Assembly: GCA_021613335.1 (NCBI GenBank)
Contig: JAJTWR010000228.1
Coordinates: 131,001 to 195,000 of the forward strand
Source of the DNA: Whitmania pigra
Lineage: Eukaryota; Annelida; Clitellata; Hirudinida; Haemopidae
Reading direction: 5' to 3'
DNA length: 64,000 nt
Part shown: positions 32,801 through 61,945 of the stretch, piece after piece
Layout: each line of letters begins with the position of its first letter
How positions within the stretch are numbered: position 1 is the first letter of the stretch
The notes under the pieces: generated by a model
What the model was told of the DNA's origin: nothing
What the model saw: the letters and a program-made list of their open reading frames with translations, nothing else
The model's database searches: none
Made by a program: the position numbers and the translations under genes

Positions 32801-34507
32801 ATGACGCTCGAGCTCATCAAGTGTCAGCTGAAGACCTAGCTTTCCAGGACATCCATACAGGAACCAAGGCACCTCTGATGCTATGCTTAATGCTTACATA
32901 TAAATGAATCATTATTATTCATTGTGGACGATTTCCTAATTAGATATTAATCATAAGTTGACTGAAGGGATGATTGATCGTCAAGTAGATGATGAGTGGA
33001 AGTTGAATTCTACTCAGGATGCCACTGCATCGCCAGGGTCTCACGACCATCTCCTTATATTAAACTTGTTCATAAGATCAGTCATTATACATAATATATT
33101 CTGGTTATAGTCATCTGGCATAATATAATCTAATTATAGCCAACTAATTATGCGTAATATAACCTAATCGCAGTCGTCCTGCACAGTATATTCCATTTAT
33201 AAACCGACCGATTGAACGACACCAGGACTGTCTGTTGCACTTCTCGAACGAGGAGAAGATGACCGGAGACAGCAGGTGGTTTTGTCCTCGGTGCAAACAG
33301 AAGCGGGAAGCAACAAAGAGGATCGTCGTCTGGAGGCTGCCCCAAGTACTCATAATACACTTGAAGAGGTAGTTGTTGTCAGGGCTTAGTTGTTATAGTT
33401 ATGATAATTGACAGAATGATGATGTCATATAATTATATGGTGTTCTGCTATGTATATAGTCACTGTATTTCTTTACATGTGCTAACTCATTATTCATTGA
33501 CTTAATAATTTATTAGTCAATTAATTTATAAATATCAACCAGGTTCCACTACCAGGGCATCTGGAGGAACAAGATCTCGACGAACGTGTCGTTTCCACTC
33601 TTGAACCTCGACATGTCGCGATACTTGAGCGGTCCGAGGAATTGCGATGGAAACGTGAACACCACGTACAACCTTTTTGCAGTCTGCGTGAGTTTCATGA
33701 GTTTTTTTGCGGAACAAGCATTTGGATTGACATGTTGATGATGTTTAGTAAAGCTTGTTATCGAATTATAATTTAAATATTAATTTGCTTAATTAGTAAA
33801 TAAATGTTAATTAAATAATTATCTCAGAATCACTATGGAACCTTGGATGGAGGACACTGTAAGTTTGTGAATTTTAAGGCTTTTTTGAAAATACTTATAT
33901 TCATTCACTTAATAATTAATTGTGTACGTTAGCTAAAAAGAACATTGTAATTTGTTTCTTGTTGAAATTCAAGATGCAACTTTGTTTCACTCTTTATGAT
34001 TAGCTATCGTTTATTGATGAATGCAATTATCATATAATTACAATTGTTATACTGTTAATTATCTTCTTAAATTTCAATTCTTCCCATCAAAGACACGGCC
34101 TATTGCAAGAACATGGCAAGCAGGAGTTGGTACAAGTTTGATGACTGTGATGTCTCAGAAATATCACCTTCGTCCATACAGGTTTGAAACTGTTTGCCAC
34201 ATGCAGACTAGCAGTTATGATGATGATGATGGTGGTGGTGGTGACGGTGACGACGACGATGACGATGATGATGACGACGAAGATGATGATGACGAAGATG
34301 GTGTCAACAATTTTAACAATGTCATTGCATTAATCTTAGATAATAGAATTTCTACAATGTCTCACTGATAATTCCTACAGCGTGCTGAATTTGGAATCAT
34401 AGATTATGATAATAAGGTTTAATTATGAATTAATGTAACTTCATTACTTTCAGTCTCCTGCAGCCTACCTGTTGTTCTATGCCAAAGCAGGCTTGTGGCC
34501 TCAGTAG
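26826..34507 (+). CDS. USP8: Ubiquitin-specific protease 8 (USP8/UBPy), 19 exons, N terminus missing
   Basis: Cysteine deubiquitinase acting on endosomal receptors and ESCRT-0. Exons: 26826-26970, 27416-27501, 28288-28427, 28493-28658, 28797-28962, 29092-29251, 29356-29584, 29756-30799, 31086-31146, 31382-31512, 31636-31741, 31913-32017, 32199-32321, 32416-32532, 33226-33368, 33543-33687, 33828-33858, 34093-34181, 34454-34507; all phases agree, about 1080 codons (human about 1118). Order: MIT domain ([14 protein letters not shown]), rhodanese-like domain ([11 protein letters not shown] to [10 protein letters not shown]) without a clear catalytic Cys loop, SH3-binding motifs PLIDRSKKP and [10 protein letters not shown], a 14-3-3-type site RFHSFP, then the USP domain: Cys box [13 protein letters not shown] (Cys codon 31421-31423), zinc-ribbon CSYC and CPRC, His box [10 protein letters not shown] (33855-33857) and Asp in FDDCDVSE. 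The catalytic triad is intact. The first exon, which must end in phase 2, was not found. Confidence 0.96.
27570..27870 (-). repeat. SINE with flanking microsatellite (USP8 intron)
   Basis: On the minus strand, from about 27740 down to 27591: AATGGTCGTAATGTGTCGTG, TTCGAAACCC (B box), a middle section, then GGCGCTATATACATGAAGTTAC. It aligns block by block with 49382-49515 and 32641-32755. At its two ends lie (ATC)n at 27572-27588 and TTA/TTG repeats at 27781-27868. Confidence 0.65.
32641..32760 (+). repeat. SINE copy in a USP8 intron
   Basis: Contains GTTACGTGTCGAGTTCCCGA, CCGCCACAAAGCGCC, AAATGGTTGAGCACCCCTGA and AAATAAACTTAT in the same order as the copy at 49382-49515. It lies in the intron between the two zinc-ribbon exons and ends in a TCATTA-rich tail. 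Confidence 0.7.
32790..32925 (+). repeat. Second, degraded SINE copy
   Basis: Only the 3' half is clear: GGCACCTCTGATGCTATGC and TACATATAAATGAATCATTATT, which match the 3' half of the copy at 27591-27740 (GCGCCTCTGATGCTGTGC). It lies directly after the first copy. Confidence 0.4.
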
Positions 34508-34575
34508 AAAGAAAGTGATTGTGACAGTCTGAGTTCAAATCCTGGCTCAGGAGCTCATTCTACAGCCAGTGATGA
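34490..34575 (+). repeat. tRNA-like sequence overlapping the USP8 stop codon
   Basis: TGGCCTCAGTAGA resembles an A box and GAGTTCAAATCC a B box about 35 bases on. The A-box-like part contains the USP8 TAG (34505-34507). Either a SINE inserted at the gene end and supplied the stop, or the A-box match is chance and only the 3' UTR carries the repeat. Confidence 0.35.
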
Positions 34576-35588
34576 TGTTGTATTTTGACCTCATTTGGAT
34601 TTATTATTATTTAATAAGATTTTGTGTTGGAGGAATAAAATGTTTTTAAAAATGTTATTATCACAAATCTTTGTCAATGTTATTAATAATTTGCACTTAA
34701 CATCACTATCATATTTTATTGTTGTTGGCGATTATTTCGATGTGTTCATTTGTTCTTTGTTGGTTATGCTATTACCACTGTTATGATTATGATAACAATG
34801 ATGGTAATGGTAGTGATTATGATGTTGATGGCATAAGTAAATGTAATGAATTGAAAATAAGTGTTTGTGAAAAGTTAGTGAATGATTTCTTGTCTGTGAT
34901 GTTGATGATAATATCTTATTCCCCTTGAAGTAAATTGTTTCTTACCTGACATTCTTTTCAGCTTATTTTTGCAATTTAGTTTGGCATCCATCCATGTTAA
35001 AGTGGCAAGGATTAAAATAATGATGTTACATGCAACAGTTTAAAGGATGTTTTGTTTCATATTTTTCACTTATGTATGAAAATAACTTTGAATTATCGAT
35101 TGTGATTGTGTTTTACATTCCTGAACATTAAAGATCTGTGCAGTTGAACCGTTCTTTCAAAGATCTGAAGGGAATCGAATTAGTGTCTCGCTTTTACTAA
35201 CAGGTTTAAGCACTGCCAAGAGTGTAATTTTAAAAATGAAAATGCGTTGTAACCAGTTTTATAAAAAAAGTGGGGGAAATGTTGATGGCATGGGTTTGAT
35301 CAATTGATAATTTATTTTCTGCGACACCTAATATATCACATGAATCAGTAACCTATGTTTTGTTTGTAAATTAACGCTTTGATACATGTTCAAATAGTTA
35401 ACATTCGAACTGCAATCTCTTTTTTTTAAAGAATTTTTAAAAACGCAATGCATTTTTCGTTGCTTGTTTACAATTTGTTCGTCCAGAGAAGCTTCATTTG
35501 CAACGTTGTTTATCGCTAGCTGCCAGTTAACCGTTTCGTTAGTGTTTAGTATTGTCGATTGCAGCGCAATAATAATTAAGCAACAGAA
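34508..35588 (+). other. USP8 3' UTR and spacer to TSR3
   Basis: AATAAA at 34634-34639 is a plausible USP8 poly(A) signal, 127 bases after the stop. The remaining 950 bases hold AT-rich unique sequence and the TSR3 promoter. No other gene was seen. Confidence 0.45.
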
Positions 35589-36752
35589 ATGAGCTACAAC
35601 AAAAAATCAAAAGGAGCTCAAGGCAGGCGAAACTTTAAGCAGAAACGCAGAGCAGAATACGATTCAAAACAATCCGAAGAAAGATTCTCGGCAGATTTGG
35701 CCTCCGCGCTGGATACTTTTAGCAACCGTGACGGCGAAGAGGGGGGTACAAGGGTAAAGCTCCCTTTTCCATTAGCCATGTGGGATCTAGGTCACTGTGA
35801 CCCAAAAAAATGTTCCGGCAGAAAATTGGCCCGTTTCGGCCTCGTCAGAGAATTATCATTGCAGCAGCGTTTTGGGGGCCTTGTTTTGTCTCCAATTGGG
35901 AAGTTGTGCGTGTCGCCCTCTGACAGACATTTGGTAATGCAGCATGGTCTCTGTGTCATAGACTGCTCTTGGGCCAAGATAGATGAAACACCTTTCGGTT
36001 TGTATTTTTTTTATAAAATACGTTTCTGTTTGATCAAATATTAATACATTGCATCATTTGCATAGCATTTTGACATCAGCTCGAATGATAAATGGGACCG
36101 CTTTAATGCTTTTTGTTTGTGATGTATTCTGAATCTTAGTAAATGATATGTTTCCTGAATATTGCATGCAGGCAAGATGAAATGCCAATATCCCCGTCTC
36201 CTGCCCTACCTGGTGGCTACCAACCCCGTCAACTATGGCAGGCCTTGGAAACTCTCGTGCGTTGAGGCTTATGCAGCAGCCCTCTGCATTGTTGGCATGA
36301 GAGAACTGGCAGAAGTTCTCCTCTCAAAGTTCAAATGGGGTAATAGTTTCTTCAGCATGAATGCCAAGCTGCTTGAGGCATACTCTGAATGCAGCAACTC
36401 AGAAGAGGTCATCGCTCTACAGAAGAAGTTCATGGAGGCCAAGGATCCAGAGGAAGGTGAAGAGAGAGATCCCTTCGACATAAATTCGGACGATGAATTC
36501 TACAATCCCAACAGAAATCTCAACAAAGACGATGACGATGAAGATGAAGACAGCGAAGAGGAAGAAGGAGATGATGGTGGTGAGAAAAGTGACTGTGACG
36601 GAAAAGATGAGGAAGGTGATGACGAGGAGGAAGACGAAGACAGTGACGAGTGTGACATTGAGCCAAACCTCAACAGACTGCAGATTTCACAGGCACCCAG
36701 AAATTATAAAAGATCCGATAAAAGAGAATCTAGCGACTCTGATGATGAATAA
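35589..36752 (+). CDS. TSR3: TSR3, 18S rRNA aminocarboxypropyltransferase, two exons
   Basis: Transfers the 3-amino-3-carboxypropyl group of S-adenosylmethionine to the hypermodified 1-methylpseudouridine of small-subunit rRNA, a late cytoplasmic step of 40S maturation. Exons 35589-35997 and 36172-36752 join in phase 1, giving 329 residues (human 312). The N terminus is basic ([19 protein letters not shown]); the conserved core reads [20 protein letters not shown], then [69 protein letters not shown] and LSKFKWG, matching the family nearly word for word. After [17 protein letters not shown] the tail is very acidic (Asp/Glu-rich to the end), longer than in human but of the same type. All core blocks are intact. 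The start has an in-frame ATG with A at -3. Poly(A) signal AATAAA at 36834-36839. Confidence 0.97.
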
Positions 36753-37412
36753 TTTGTCAACTCGAATATAATTTTTTTAAATTTATCTTTAATGCAATAG
36801 TACAAAGTAGAGAAACCCATACTCCGCTTATAGAATAAAGCTTCTGAATAAATCGACTGTTTCTGACACACTAAAGAATTAATCAGAAAGTTTGGATTTT
36901 ATTGCCGGTTTTGTCCCGAGTGCATTTAGTTATAGATGTGCATGCTTCTGAAAAATTTTATTAACAAGCCGTTTCTCAAATTGTTGTTTAAAGTGTTGAA
37001 TAAATTTTTAATGCCTCAGCAATCGCTTTTTTCGCCACAAGAAAACCCAATGGTTCGCAAATAATCCGGGATTAATTTCTGCAGCGCAGAAGTATTGGTA
37101 TTAATTGAGAACAGGTCGACATTCAACGTGCTCCTGCGCCGGTTAATTCATATTCATGACGACTGTTTAAAATATTTAATGGAGATAATCGCCGATGAGA
37201 AATTTTTTTAAATTATTAATCTATTAAAAGAAATTCTTTGTATATAACAAAGCTCCAAATAAAGATCTTTGTCGTCGTAACCCTTTTCTTGTTTTAGCGA
37301 AAATATTCATCAGAGACAAGTACACAGTGCACAGTTATATATATATGTATATATATAGAGAGAGAGCCTATACACTGTATAGTATACAGTCCATACATTC
37401 ATAAGCCCATAT
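36753..37412 (+). other. Spacer between TSR3 and PHIP
   Basis: TSR3 3' UTR with AATAAA at 36834-36839, then 570 bases of unique sequence ending in a short TA/GA repeat (37338-37366). The PHIP promoter is expected here; no TATA box stands out. Confidence 0.4.
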
Positions 37413-50464
<13,052 letters not shown>

Positions 50465-52432
50465 GGATAAACAGACTCAAACTTTTGTTACTGAAATAAA
50501 CTTTTAGATTCATCTCAGGATGCCACATTTTTTTACCTGTGTATAGCAATCATGAATTATCTGTTTACACGAAAACAAATGACAGCATCACCAACATCAT
50601 TTTAGCGGATCCTTGTAAACTTAAAACGCGAATCGTTGGCATTTCTTTAAAAGCGCATCTTGTGATATGCCTCCGCAACCAGGTACTCACAGCTGTTGTT
50701 TAACTTTATACAAAAGAGACCGTAGACAATAAGACTTGTATTTCCTCGTTGTGGCTAAGGCTTTGAGGATATGCATGATCAGAAAGTAATGTTGTGTGCT
50801 TATGGGCATAATGATTGGAGATTTCTAGATGTATTTGGTAGTTTGGGTGGAGTGGTGGTGCGGGTTTTCAAGATGGCGCCGTCAAACTTCATATTGCTAA
50901 ACCTTAGATTGTGCATGATGCCAGGGGGTTTATTTGGGCATTGTGATGTGCAGGTCAGGTCAACCTACGGCACGCGTGCCACATATGGCCCTCAGAAAAA
51001 TTTCAATTCTAGTTGACGGTTTGCATCCTTAAATGACATCACGAAGTCCATATAGTTAACAGCTTTGAGAGCTATGTGCCCTGCTAGAAATGTTCGAATT
51101 TTAATTATTGCCTGACTTTGATGCCGGGCGACTACTGGCTTTTAAAAATTCTTTCGTATAAAATAACGGAGTCACCTAACACCTGAACATTCAGAAAATT
51201 GTGTAAAACTTACTGACAATATTGCATCTTTCCGATATTGAGCAATTGAGCATAGTAAGCAATTTTAAAACCACGCAAGGACAAAGCTCCCATTAAAAAC
51301 AAAAACTTTAAGAAAAACAGTTTATTTCTTTCATTGTGGTTTACATATTATTGCATGTATTATCATATAAAATATATTGTAGAGCAGGTACATTGACCTT
51401 GACTTATATAAAAATACGTATGCTCTCGGCACACTGAATGGTTTAAAGCACATAGTCGGCACCTGGTTAGCAAACCTGGTATGGGGCCAACTTATTATTT
51501 TGTTTGGGACTGTGGAAGTGGTATGCGATGATTTACTCGATAATTGTGGTGTCGATGACTCTTTTCAGGTAAGCGCTAAGCAATCTCCAAGCAGTCGTTG
51601 AAATGAGAAAATTGTTTGTTCTTTGTCACCAAGGAGATGGTGTCCTCTTTCTCCCAGCAATATGCACAGCAACAGCGCCTTCGGCAATACTGAGGTTTAC
51701 GTTTGAACTTTATTTACTAATTATACCGCCACACTAATCTAGCTTGTTGTATTCCGTTTCTAACGAATCTATGAGAGTTGAAGCAGGTCCCAACGGGATA
51801 AAATCGTTTACTTAAGCAGGTAACCCTTAGTAACGCAAACATGTCATTATGTGAGAAAGTTCAACAAACTAATTGAAACCACTCTGAAGCTGGCGAAAAC
51901 GTTTGTGCACTCGAAAAGTAGTTGAATTCTCATAATATCTTGTTCGAGGCTGGAACGGACCCTGAAAATATCGATCCGACCATCCTCAAGGAAAACAAAA
52001 AGCAGACGACACTTCGGCTTCTAAAGCGCCCAAGGGTTATAAACATTATTTTATTGTTATTATATTAAGTAATCATGGTTTATGAATTTAACATTTTGAT
52101 AAAAAACCTTTACGAAGCAGAAAATAGCTAGACAGCTCAAAAAAAAAAGAACGAGAATTGATCGCCACATCGATCATGTACGACTCAAAAGGTGACGATA
52201 ACGTCTGCAAAAGGTTGCAAATTCCTTCTGAATCTTTGAAGTGCAAATTTCGTATAAAATTTTATAACCACAATAATCGATAAACCGTTGAATTAGCTGC
52301 ATGTAAACAATTTGACCATGTTAAAGGAACGATGCTGGAGAAATAGCAATGTTATAGTTAAACAATATTTACAAACGGGCGCATAATTTGGTATGAAAAT
52401 TGTTTCAATATTGTCGCTTTCGGATGTTGCAG
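50465..52432. other. PHIP 3' UTR and spacer to the WD40/EF-hand gene
   Basis: AATAAA at 50495-50500 is the likely PHIP poly(A) signal, 31 bases after the stop. The rest holds a hAT-like terminal sequence near 50955-51015 and unique sequence. The 5' coding exon of the next gene should be here but was not recognised. Confidence 0.45.
50950..51018 (+). mobile_element. hAT-like terminal sequence
   Basis: CAGGTCAACCTACGGCACGC followed by GTGCCACATATGGCCCTCAG and AAAAATTTCAA resembles the ends of hAT transposons and their MITEs as I recall them (CAACCTACGGCCCGCGGGCC type). Only one end is visible, no transposase was found nearby, and the palindrome GGCACGCGTGCC is central to the match. Confidence 0.35.
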
Positions 52433-56603
<4,171 letters not shown>

Positions 56604-58729
56604 CTTTCGAAGGCCAATCACAAGGGAGATCGAAAGTTCACTTTTTTTGAGACCCGAAATTTCTGTTAATTTGGAATAGTTTATGCCGTCTATATTTTGT
56701 CAACTACAGATCTCAAAATTAATTAAATTATTTATTTGATAGAAAACAGCTGAATAACTGAGATGGTTTGGACTTATCTTTTAATAATTTATTTCTCATT
56801 TGTTGTGGTGCCATTTTAAAAATCAACACTGAAAATAGGACATCTTGCATAAGCGTCAAGAAATACTTACTCATTCACATCAAAATATAGTATAAATGCT
56901 AAATTATTTTATATAAAAATAAAAATAGTTTAACTCTATAACAAAAAAATCTGATAGTATTTTCAGATCGAACAACTTATCCACGCAATATTTACAAAAA
57001 AACATTATAATATAAAATTTAATTTTTATGCTAATATTTTGTATAATTAAAACAAGTTAAATTTTATTTCATAATTTATAAATTTAAAATTGTCACATCC
57101 TTCACATGAGATCGCCTAATATTTCGTTGTATCGGCCTTTCCGCCCGATGAGCATGGGGTCGTGCCGATATTCTTGTGCTATGTTTGTTGTATATGGTAT
57201 AGGTTATTATTTTATTTTCTGTTTATTTGTATTGTTATTTTCAATGTACCAAAAATTATATCGCGTCAATACGGATCGGTGTGTTTGCAGTAGCGTTACT
57301 TTTTAGCAAAACTGGCCACAGTGGTATAAATGATGACTTTTATCACAGACCTGTTCCTAATGTTGTTGAGGAACGTGATTATATCTGATACCATGGCTAG
57401 CAGAGGAATTAATAGTTTATCCTTTGTGTTTGGTAGACATAGGTTGTAATGTGGGTTCAAGTGATGAAGATCTACACAGACCTGTTCTGACACGTTGTGG
57501 AGATTTCATAATTCTGATATACCCATAAAATTGAGTAGCTAAATGTTGACTGCTTTCCAAGCATATTTTTGAAATAACCTTGTTCTTGAGAGTTTAAATA
57601 CATGTGAAGACTATCATTGAGATTTAAGGATGTAAGTGTCATTTTTGTGAGGTCACAATTTTTTTTAAATAACACTCATTACAAGATTTTGGTAGAGAGC
57701 TGATTTGTGCATGGATGTTCAAGGTTTTGAGATGTTGAGTCTTCAAAAGATAATAAAATTAGGTAAATCTTTCATAAAATAAAAATTATTAGAAGTTTTT
57801 TAATGGTTTATCGCTTAGGACGAAAATTTTAATAACTGTGCCACCTTCCCTAAATTCGTTCACTAGTTCCAGTGCCACACCCTTCCAACGGAGCCGTCTG
57901 TTTTCACACCAGTTCAAAACTGGTAAACAGCATACAAATAATGTGAAGTTCGTTATTATATTATTAGATTGAAAACTAAATTTCGGATTTTTTAAAGGCT
58001 ATTTGTTGGGATGCGCTTAAAAGTTAAAACCGTAGTAAAAAGATACTATATTGCAAATGAAAATATTCAATTTTGACCCCTAGCATCATCATTCAGGCAT
58101 TATGTTTCAGACGCAATCTATTGATTCAAACTATAAAAATCAATATGGATTCTCGTTGACGACCTCGATGTTATTGCTTTGACGGTAGATAGTTCGATTT
58201 TCAGCAATTTATAAATTAAATTCCAGTTTTTTAAGGCATCACATTTCATGTCTCAATTGGCACTGCCAAAGTAGCACTTCACACTCAAATATTTAAGTTT
58301 AATGTTCGATGGCATCAGTCAATATAGTCTTAGTTATGCAACAGATTAATCAAATAAATAAATAGTCGAAGGCATCTCTTACTGTGGCTTTTTTTCGGAT
58401 TTTTGTGGATAGGGCAGCCTTCATCTACTGATCGATTGGGGTTGAACAAGTTTTAATTACTTGTCCCTTGCAATCGCTGAGTAATTTCCGCGCCTATTTT
58501 TGCTTGGTTCTTAAAAGAAGTTCACAGGTATTTTTTATGCTGACAATAAAAAGAGAAATTCCTGATTTCTTGACTTTATTGCCGTGCGAGAGAACTCTTG
58601 TTGACCATTAGAATTTGTTTCTCAGTCATAAACTGGATTAGACTTCCTTAATAATAATAATAATAAAACTTTTAAAAGTAAATTTATACATCAATTAAAA
58701 AACAAATGATAGCTGCCATTGCTACAACG
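56604..58729. other. AT-rich spacer, no gene recognised
   Basis: Holds the 3' UTR of the WD40/EF-hand gene and unique AT-rich sequence. The open frames at 57106-57306 and 57296-57675 show no family features and lack splice support. Confidence 0.4.
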
Positions 58730-58926
58730 TCATCGCTTCATCATCACATCTTCCTTCAATTCCATGCTTGAATGAACTTCAAGTGTGTAGTGCTCTATGA
58801 TTCTTGTCTGACTCGTCGGTGTCTCTGTCCACAATTTTTCCCGCTCGGAGACTTTCCGGAAGAAATTGCAAAATCGTCGATCGATATATCGACCATTCAA
58901 TATGGCATACGTCAGTTGTCGGTTCT
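58730..58926 (-). CDS. Candidate terminal exon of an unknown minus-strand gene
   Basis: On the minus strand a pyrimidine-rich acceptor (TTTGTCACCATCCCCCACTT then CATATCTAG) is followed by 65 open codons to TGA. The peptide, starting NRQLTYAILNGRYIDRRFCN and ending MELKEDVMMKR, is charged and balanced like real protein rather than repeat. No family was recognised. A second minus-strand candidate lies upstream in transcription at 59750-59916, but the two were not joined with confidence. Confidence 0.35.
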
Positions 58927-59349
58927 CTAGATATGAAGTGGGGGATGGTGACAAATAGGGAAGGAACGGGTTGGGAGGAGGATGTTGGTCAAACCGTGGG
59001 TGTGACTATGATATTAGTATTCATGGTAATGATGATGATGCATTCGTAATCGCATTTCGCGTGGATGTAGTGAGAATTTTGTTGGACGGGGTTGTGTTTT
59101 GGTTTATGGACAGCCAATTAAATTCTGGCAGATCGATACTAAAACGCCTCCCCAATCGTAAAAGACCAATGACAAACGAGAGCAACTTCAGTCCCTAAAC
59201 GCCATTGGTTGCCGACTGCCATGATAGATCCCCAGCAGTCCCTGGGTAGCCTCCTCCCCCTATTTTGGGTTGGTTCGATAAGCCCACCCCCAGAACACAA
59301 GAATATGGGAGTTGTGGACACGTTAAGGGGTTTTAAATGGCAGACGTAA

Positions 59350-59760
59350 ACGTCACCATCTCGAGGATGGTGAACAGTGCAGCAGACGTCGTTATGTGCC
59401 TCGATGGTGATGATGACGACGACGCTGGTAACGATGACATTATGACGATGATGATGATGACGGTGATGACGACGACGATGATGTCTTTATTACGAGGATG
59501 CTGATAGAAGCGATAGTGGAAAGGAGTGTGTTACGACCGCGGCAATGAGGCATTGCGGATTAATGGTGATGATGATGATAATGATTGCATTGATAATGAA
59601 TATGATAAAGACGACGATAAATCACCCCTTCAAATTTGACTATCCACCCATCTCTCCACAAAATCCATCTCCCCAAATCTACCCATCCAACGCCAGCATT
59701 GTCATCATCATTATCGTCATCGTCATCATCATCCTTATCATCGTCGTCATCGTCATCACC
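59350..59760. repeat. GAT/GAC-rich simple repeats
   Basis: Tracts of GATGACGAC type at 59408-59485 and 59560-59620 and their complement (ATC/GTC) at 59698-59757. Poly-Asp and poly-Ile frames on either strand come from these. Confidence 0.75.
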
Positions 59761-59916
59761 CAGTTCCGAGTCGGCAGCAAAAATGATTAGGACTGAGAAA
59801 TATGTAGCTTGAGCGACATCTTCGTCGTGTTTTGTTGCTGTCGGTGACGCTTTCGTAGCTCCCCCGTAAATTGCTGAGTAATTTTGGACGTCCAAAACGA
59901 GTCGCCAGATGGCATT
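59750..59916 (-). CDS. Candidate exon of an unknown minus-strand gene
   Basis: After an acceptor (CACACATCAG, just above 59916) the minus strand stays open with NAIWRLVLDVQNYSAIYGG and continues to QATYFSVLIIFAADSELGDD before entering a GAC/GAT repeat. The hydrophobic FSVLIIFA patch could be a partial membrane helix. The donor end is unclear because of the repeat. Confidence 0.25.
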
Positions 59917-60364
59917 CTGATGTGTGATTTTTTTAATATTTTTATATCTTCTTTTTTTTTAAATAAATAATAAATAATAAATAACATTTTTGAAATTGCT
60001 TCAAATATTGTTTTAATTGTTTATATCAAAAAAAATTATTATTAGTGTATATATTCAATTGTCATTTTAAGCACTAGTGCATAGATCATAAATTTATATT
60101 ATCTTTAAAAATTGAATATGATTAAAGTTTCTCCAAAACATAAATCTGTTCCTTGCAACGAATTTTTCAAGTTTTCGTTTTTAAATTTCATGAAATTCCA
60201 ATCTCGCTTCGTTGGTCTGAGGCGATGGATGGACGATATTAGGAATCGACTTGAACAGACTGCTGCTCTTTGAGTCGACATTTTAAACTTCAATCCAGAC
60301 AAAACAAAACGTCAAAACCTGATCTTTGCTTGGGTATTGTATTTCATAATTTTATAAGCATCAG

Positions 60365-60513
60365 GAAATGATGACGACGAAGATGAAGATAATGGCGACA
60401 ACGACGACGATGATGATGATGATATCGAGGCTGGTCAGACTCAATTCATACGGCCCCATCACGAAGCTCTGCTGAACCGAAGTGAACGCCACATAAATTA
60501 TCCTGTTCGATAG
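60365..60513 (+). CDS. Candidate terminal exon with acidic tract, unknown
   Basis: A plus-strand frame follows an acceptor (TTTATAAGCATCAG) and runs through an acidic NDDDEDEDNGDNDDDDDDD tract, then EAGQTQFIRPHHEALLNRSE and a basic end, to TAG at 60511-60513. The second half looks like normal protein and is not part of the repeat. No family recognised and no upstream exon identified. Confidence 0.3.
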
Positions 60514-61264
60514 AAACATTTGGAATCATCCACAGTCCAAATAAGGAAAACCATTGATTTCTTCTGACTAATGATGATGACAATAACAATAATAATTATT
60601 ATAATTGTAACTTATTATGTACCATGATTAACTTGTTAAATTAAATTTTGTAAGAATAATATTACATAATGTACATAATGTTGTTATACAATTATGATTA
60701 TGATTATAATTATAATTATCGTCGTCGTCGTCGTCATCGTCATCGTCATTATCATTATCATTATCATCATCATTATTATTATTATTTTATTGTTATTAAA
60801 GGTAGTGATGTCTGATACAACCATTAAATTAAAGCCATTTCATGGACCAATGTCATCAATGTCATCATCACCCTCCATTACGTTACCATTCACTCAGTCA
60901 TTCATCCCCTCAAATCGATTCACTTATCCGTGTCGCCCCATTTTCACCCAATTCATCAATCTCCGCCAACCCCTCTATTCCTATTCATTTTAGGCTACTT
61001 TAGTCACGTCCCACTAATTCGTATGCCCTACCCATCCAAAGCTTAGAATCCGAAATCCCAAATCTAGATCACCCAATCGGCCACTGAAACTAGGTCACCC
61101 TACTTACATAATCTAGGGCACCCCTAATTAGGAATAAATTAGTTAATCAATTAGAAAATAACGGGGCTCATTTTTTTAAGCAAAATACATGTTTGATATG
61201 AAACTTTCTAACTTATTAACAGTGTAATTTTCCGCTTTTCTTCAACTTCTTAGAAATATTTGCA

Positions 61265-61534
61265 ATGCTAGCATGTAGATTCATTGATGAATGGAGTTAT
61301 TTAGCTGTGATTCCATCATTTCAAAACTCATTTGTACGTATGAAACTTGTGTTTACTATTCCTTCATTAACTATTACTCAAGTTCAAGAATTATACAATT
61401 ATTCAAGAGAAATCAGTCTTTTTAAGTCGCTTAACTTTAGGACAGAAGAAAAAAGTCAACTCTTAAAGTTTTACGAGAGTTTTCCATTTGGAAAAGCTGA
61501 AATGGCATTCCTGTATCTAAGAAGGCAGAGATAG
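61265..61534 (+). CDS. Unknown 89-codon ORF
   Basis: Preceded by CTTCAACTTCTTAG, which could be an acceptor. The ATG frame gives MLACRFIDEWSYLAVIPSFQ at the start and ends in a basic segment. Composition is protein-like (mixed aromatic and charged residues) but no domain is recognised. Could be an exon, or chance. Confidence 0.2.
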   Translation: MLACRFIDEWSYLAVIPSFQNSFVRMKLVFTIPSLTITQVQELYNYSREISLFKSLNFRTEEKSQLLKFYESFPFGKAEMAFLYLRRQR

Positions 61535-61854
61535 AACAAGAGAACAATTATAAAAAGAAACGTATAGGTTTTTAAGTGTTTCAGATGATCCTTCTTGAAG
61601 GTGTGTCCTAACGAGCTGCTAGCAGAGCGGCAAACCTGGAGTGGATTTCATCCCGAGTGATAGTGAAAGCAGTTCTAAATGGCATTCATGGTGGGCCGTT
61701 TGTTAAAGAATGTGGAACTATTACCGTTTCTTATATAAGTATAAGTATTTTAAAAGCAGAGGGATTATTCCACAAAGGTGCCCCAAGTATCGGAAGATTT
61801 TGTTTGTTATCATGAGTTAGTATGAGTTATCATAAATTATTACTACCAGACGAG

Positions 61855-61945
61855 CTATTAAGACTTTGGCTTTGGTGCGACTCAATTAGGAGTTCAAATC
61901 CCAGCCTCTCTCAAGAGCTTTTATAACTAACACCTGATGATTTAT
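61855..61945 (+). repeat. tRNA-like SINE fragment
   Basis: GAGTTCAAATCCCAGC near 61893 is a strong B-box match, preceded about 40 bases earlier by GAGCTATTAAGACTTTGGC. It resembles the element at 34490-34575 (GAGTTCAAATCCTGGC) in the B-box region and in the following AGGAGCT/AAGAGCT. Confidence 0.4.

Noticed and set aside
34021..34368. Poly-Asp-tailed ORF
   Set aside because: It reads out of frame through the USP8 exon at 34093-34181 and then into a GAT repeat in the following intron.
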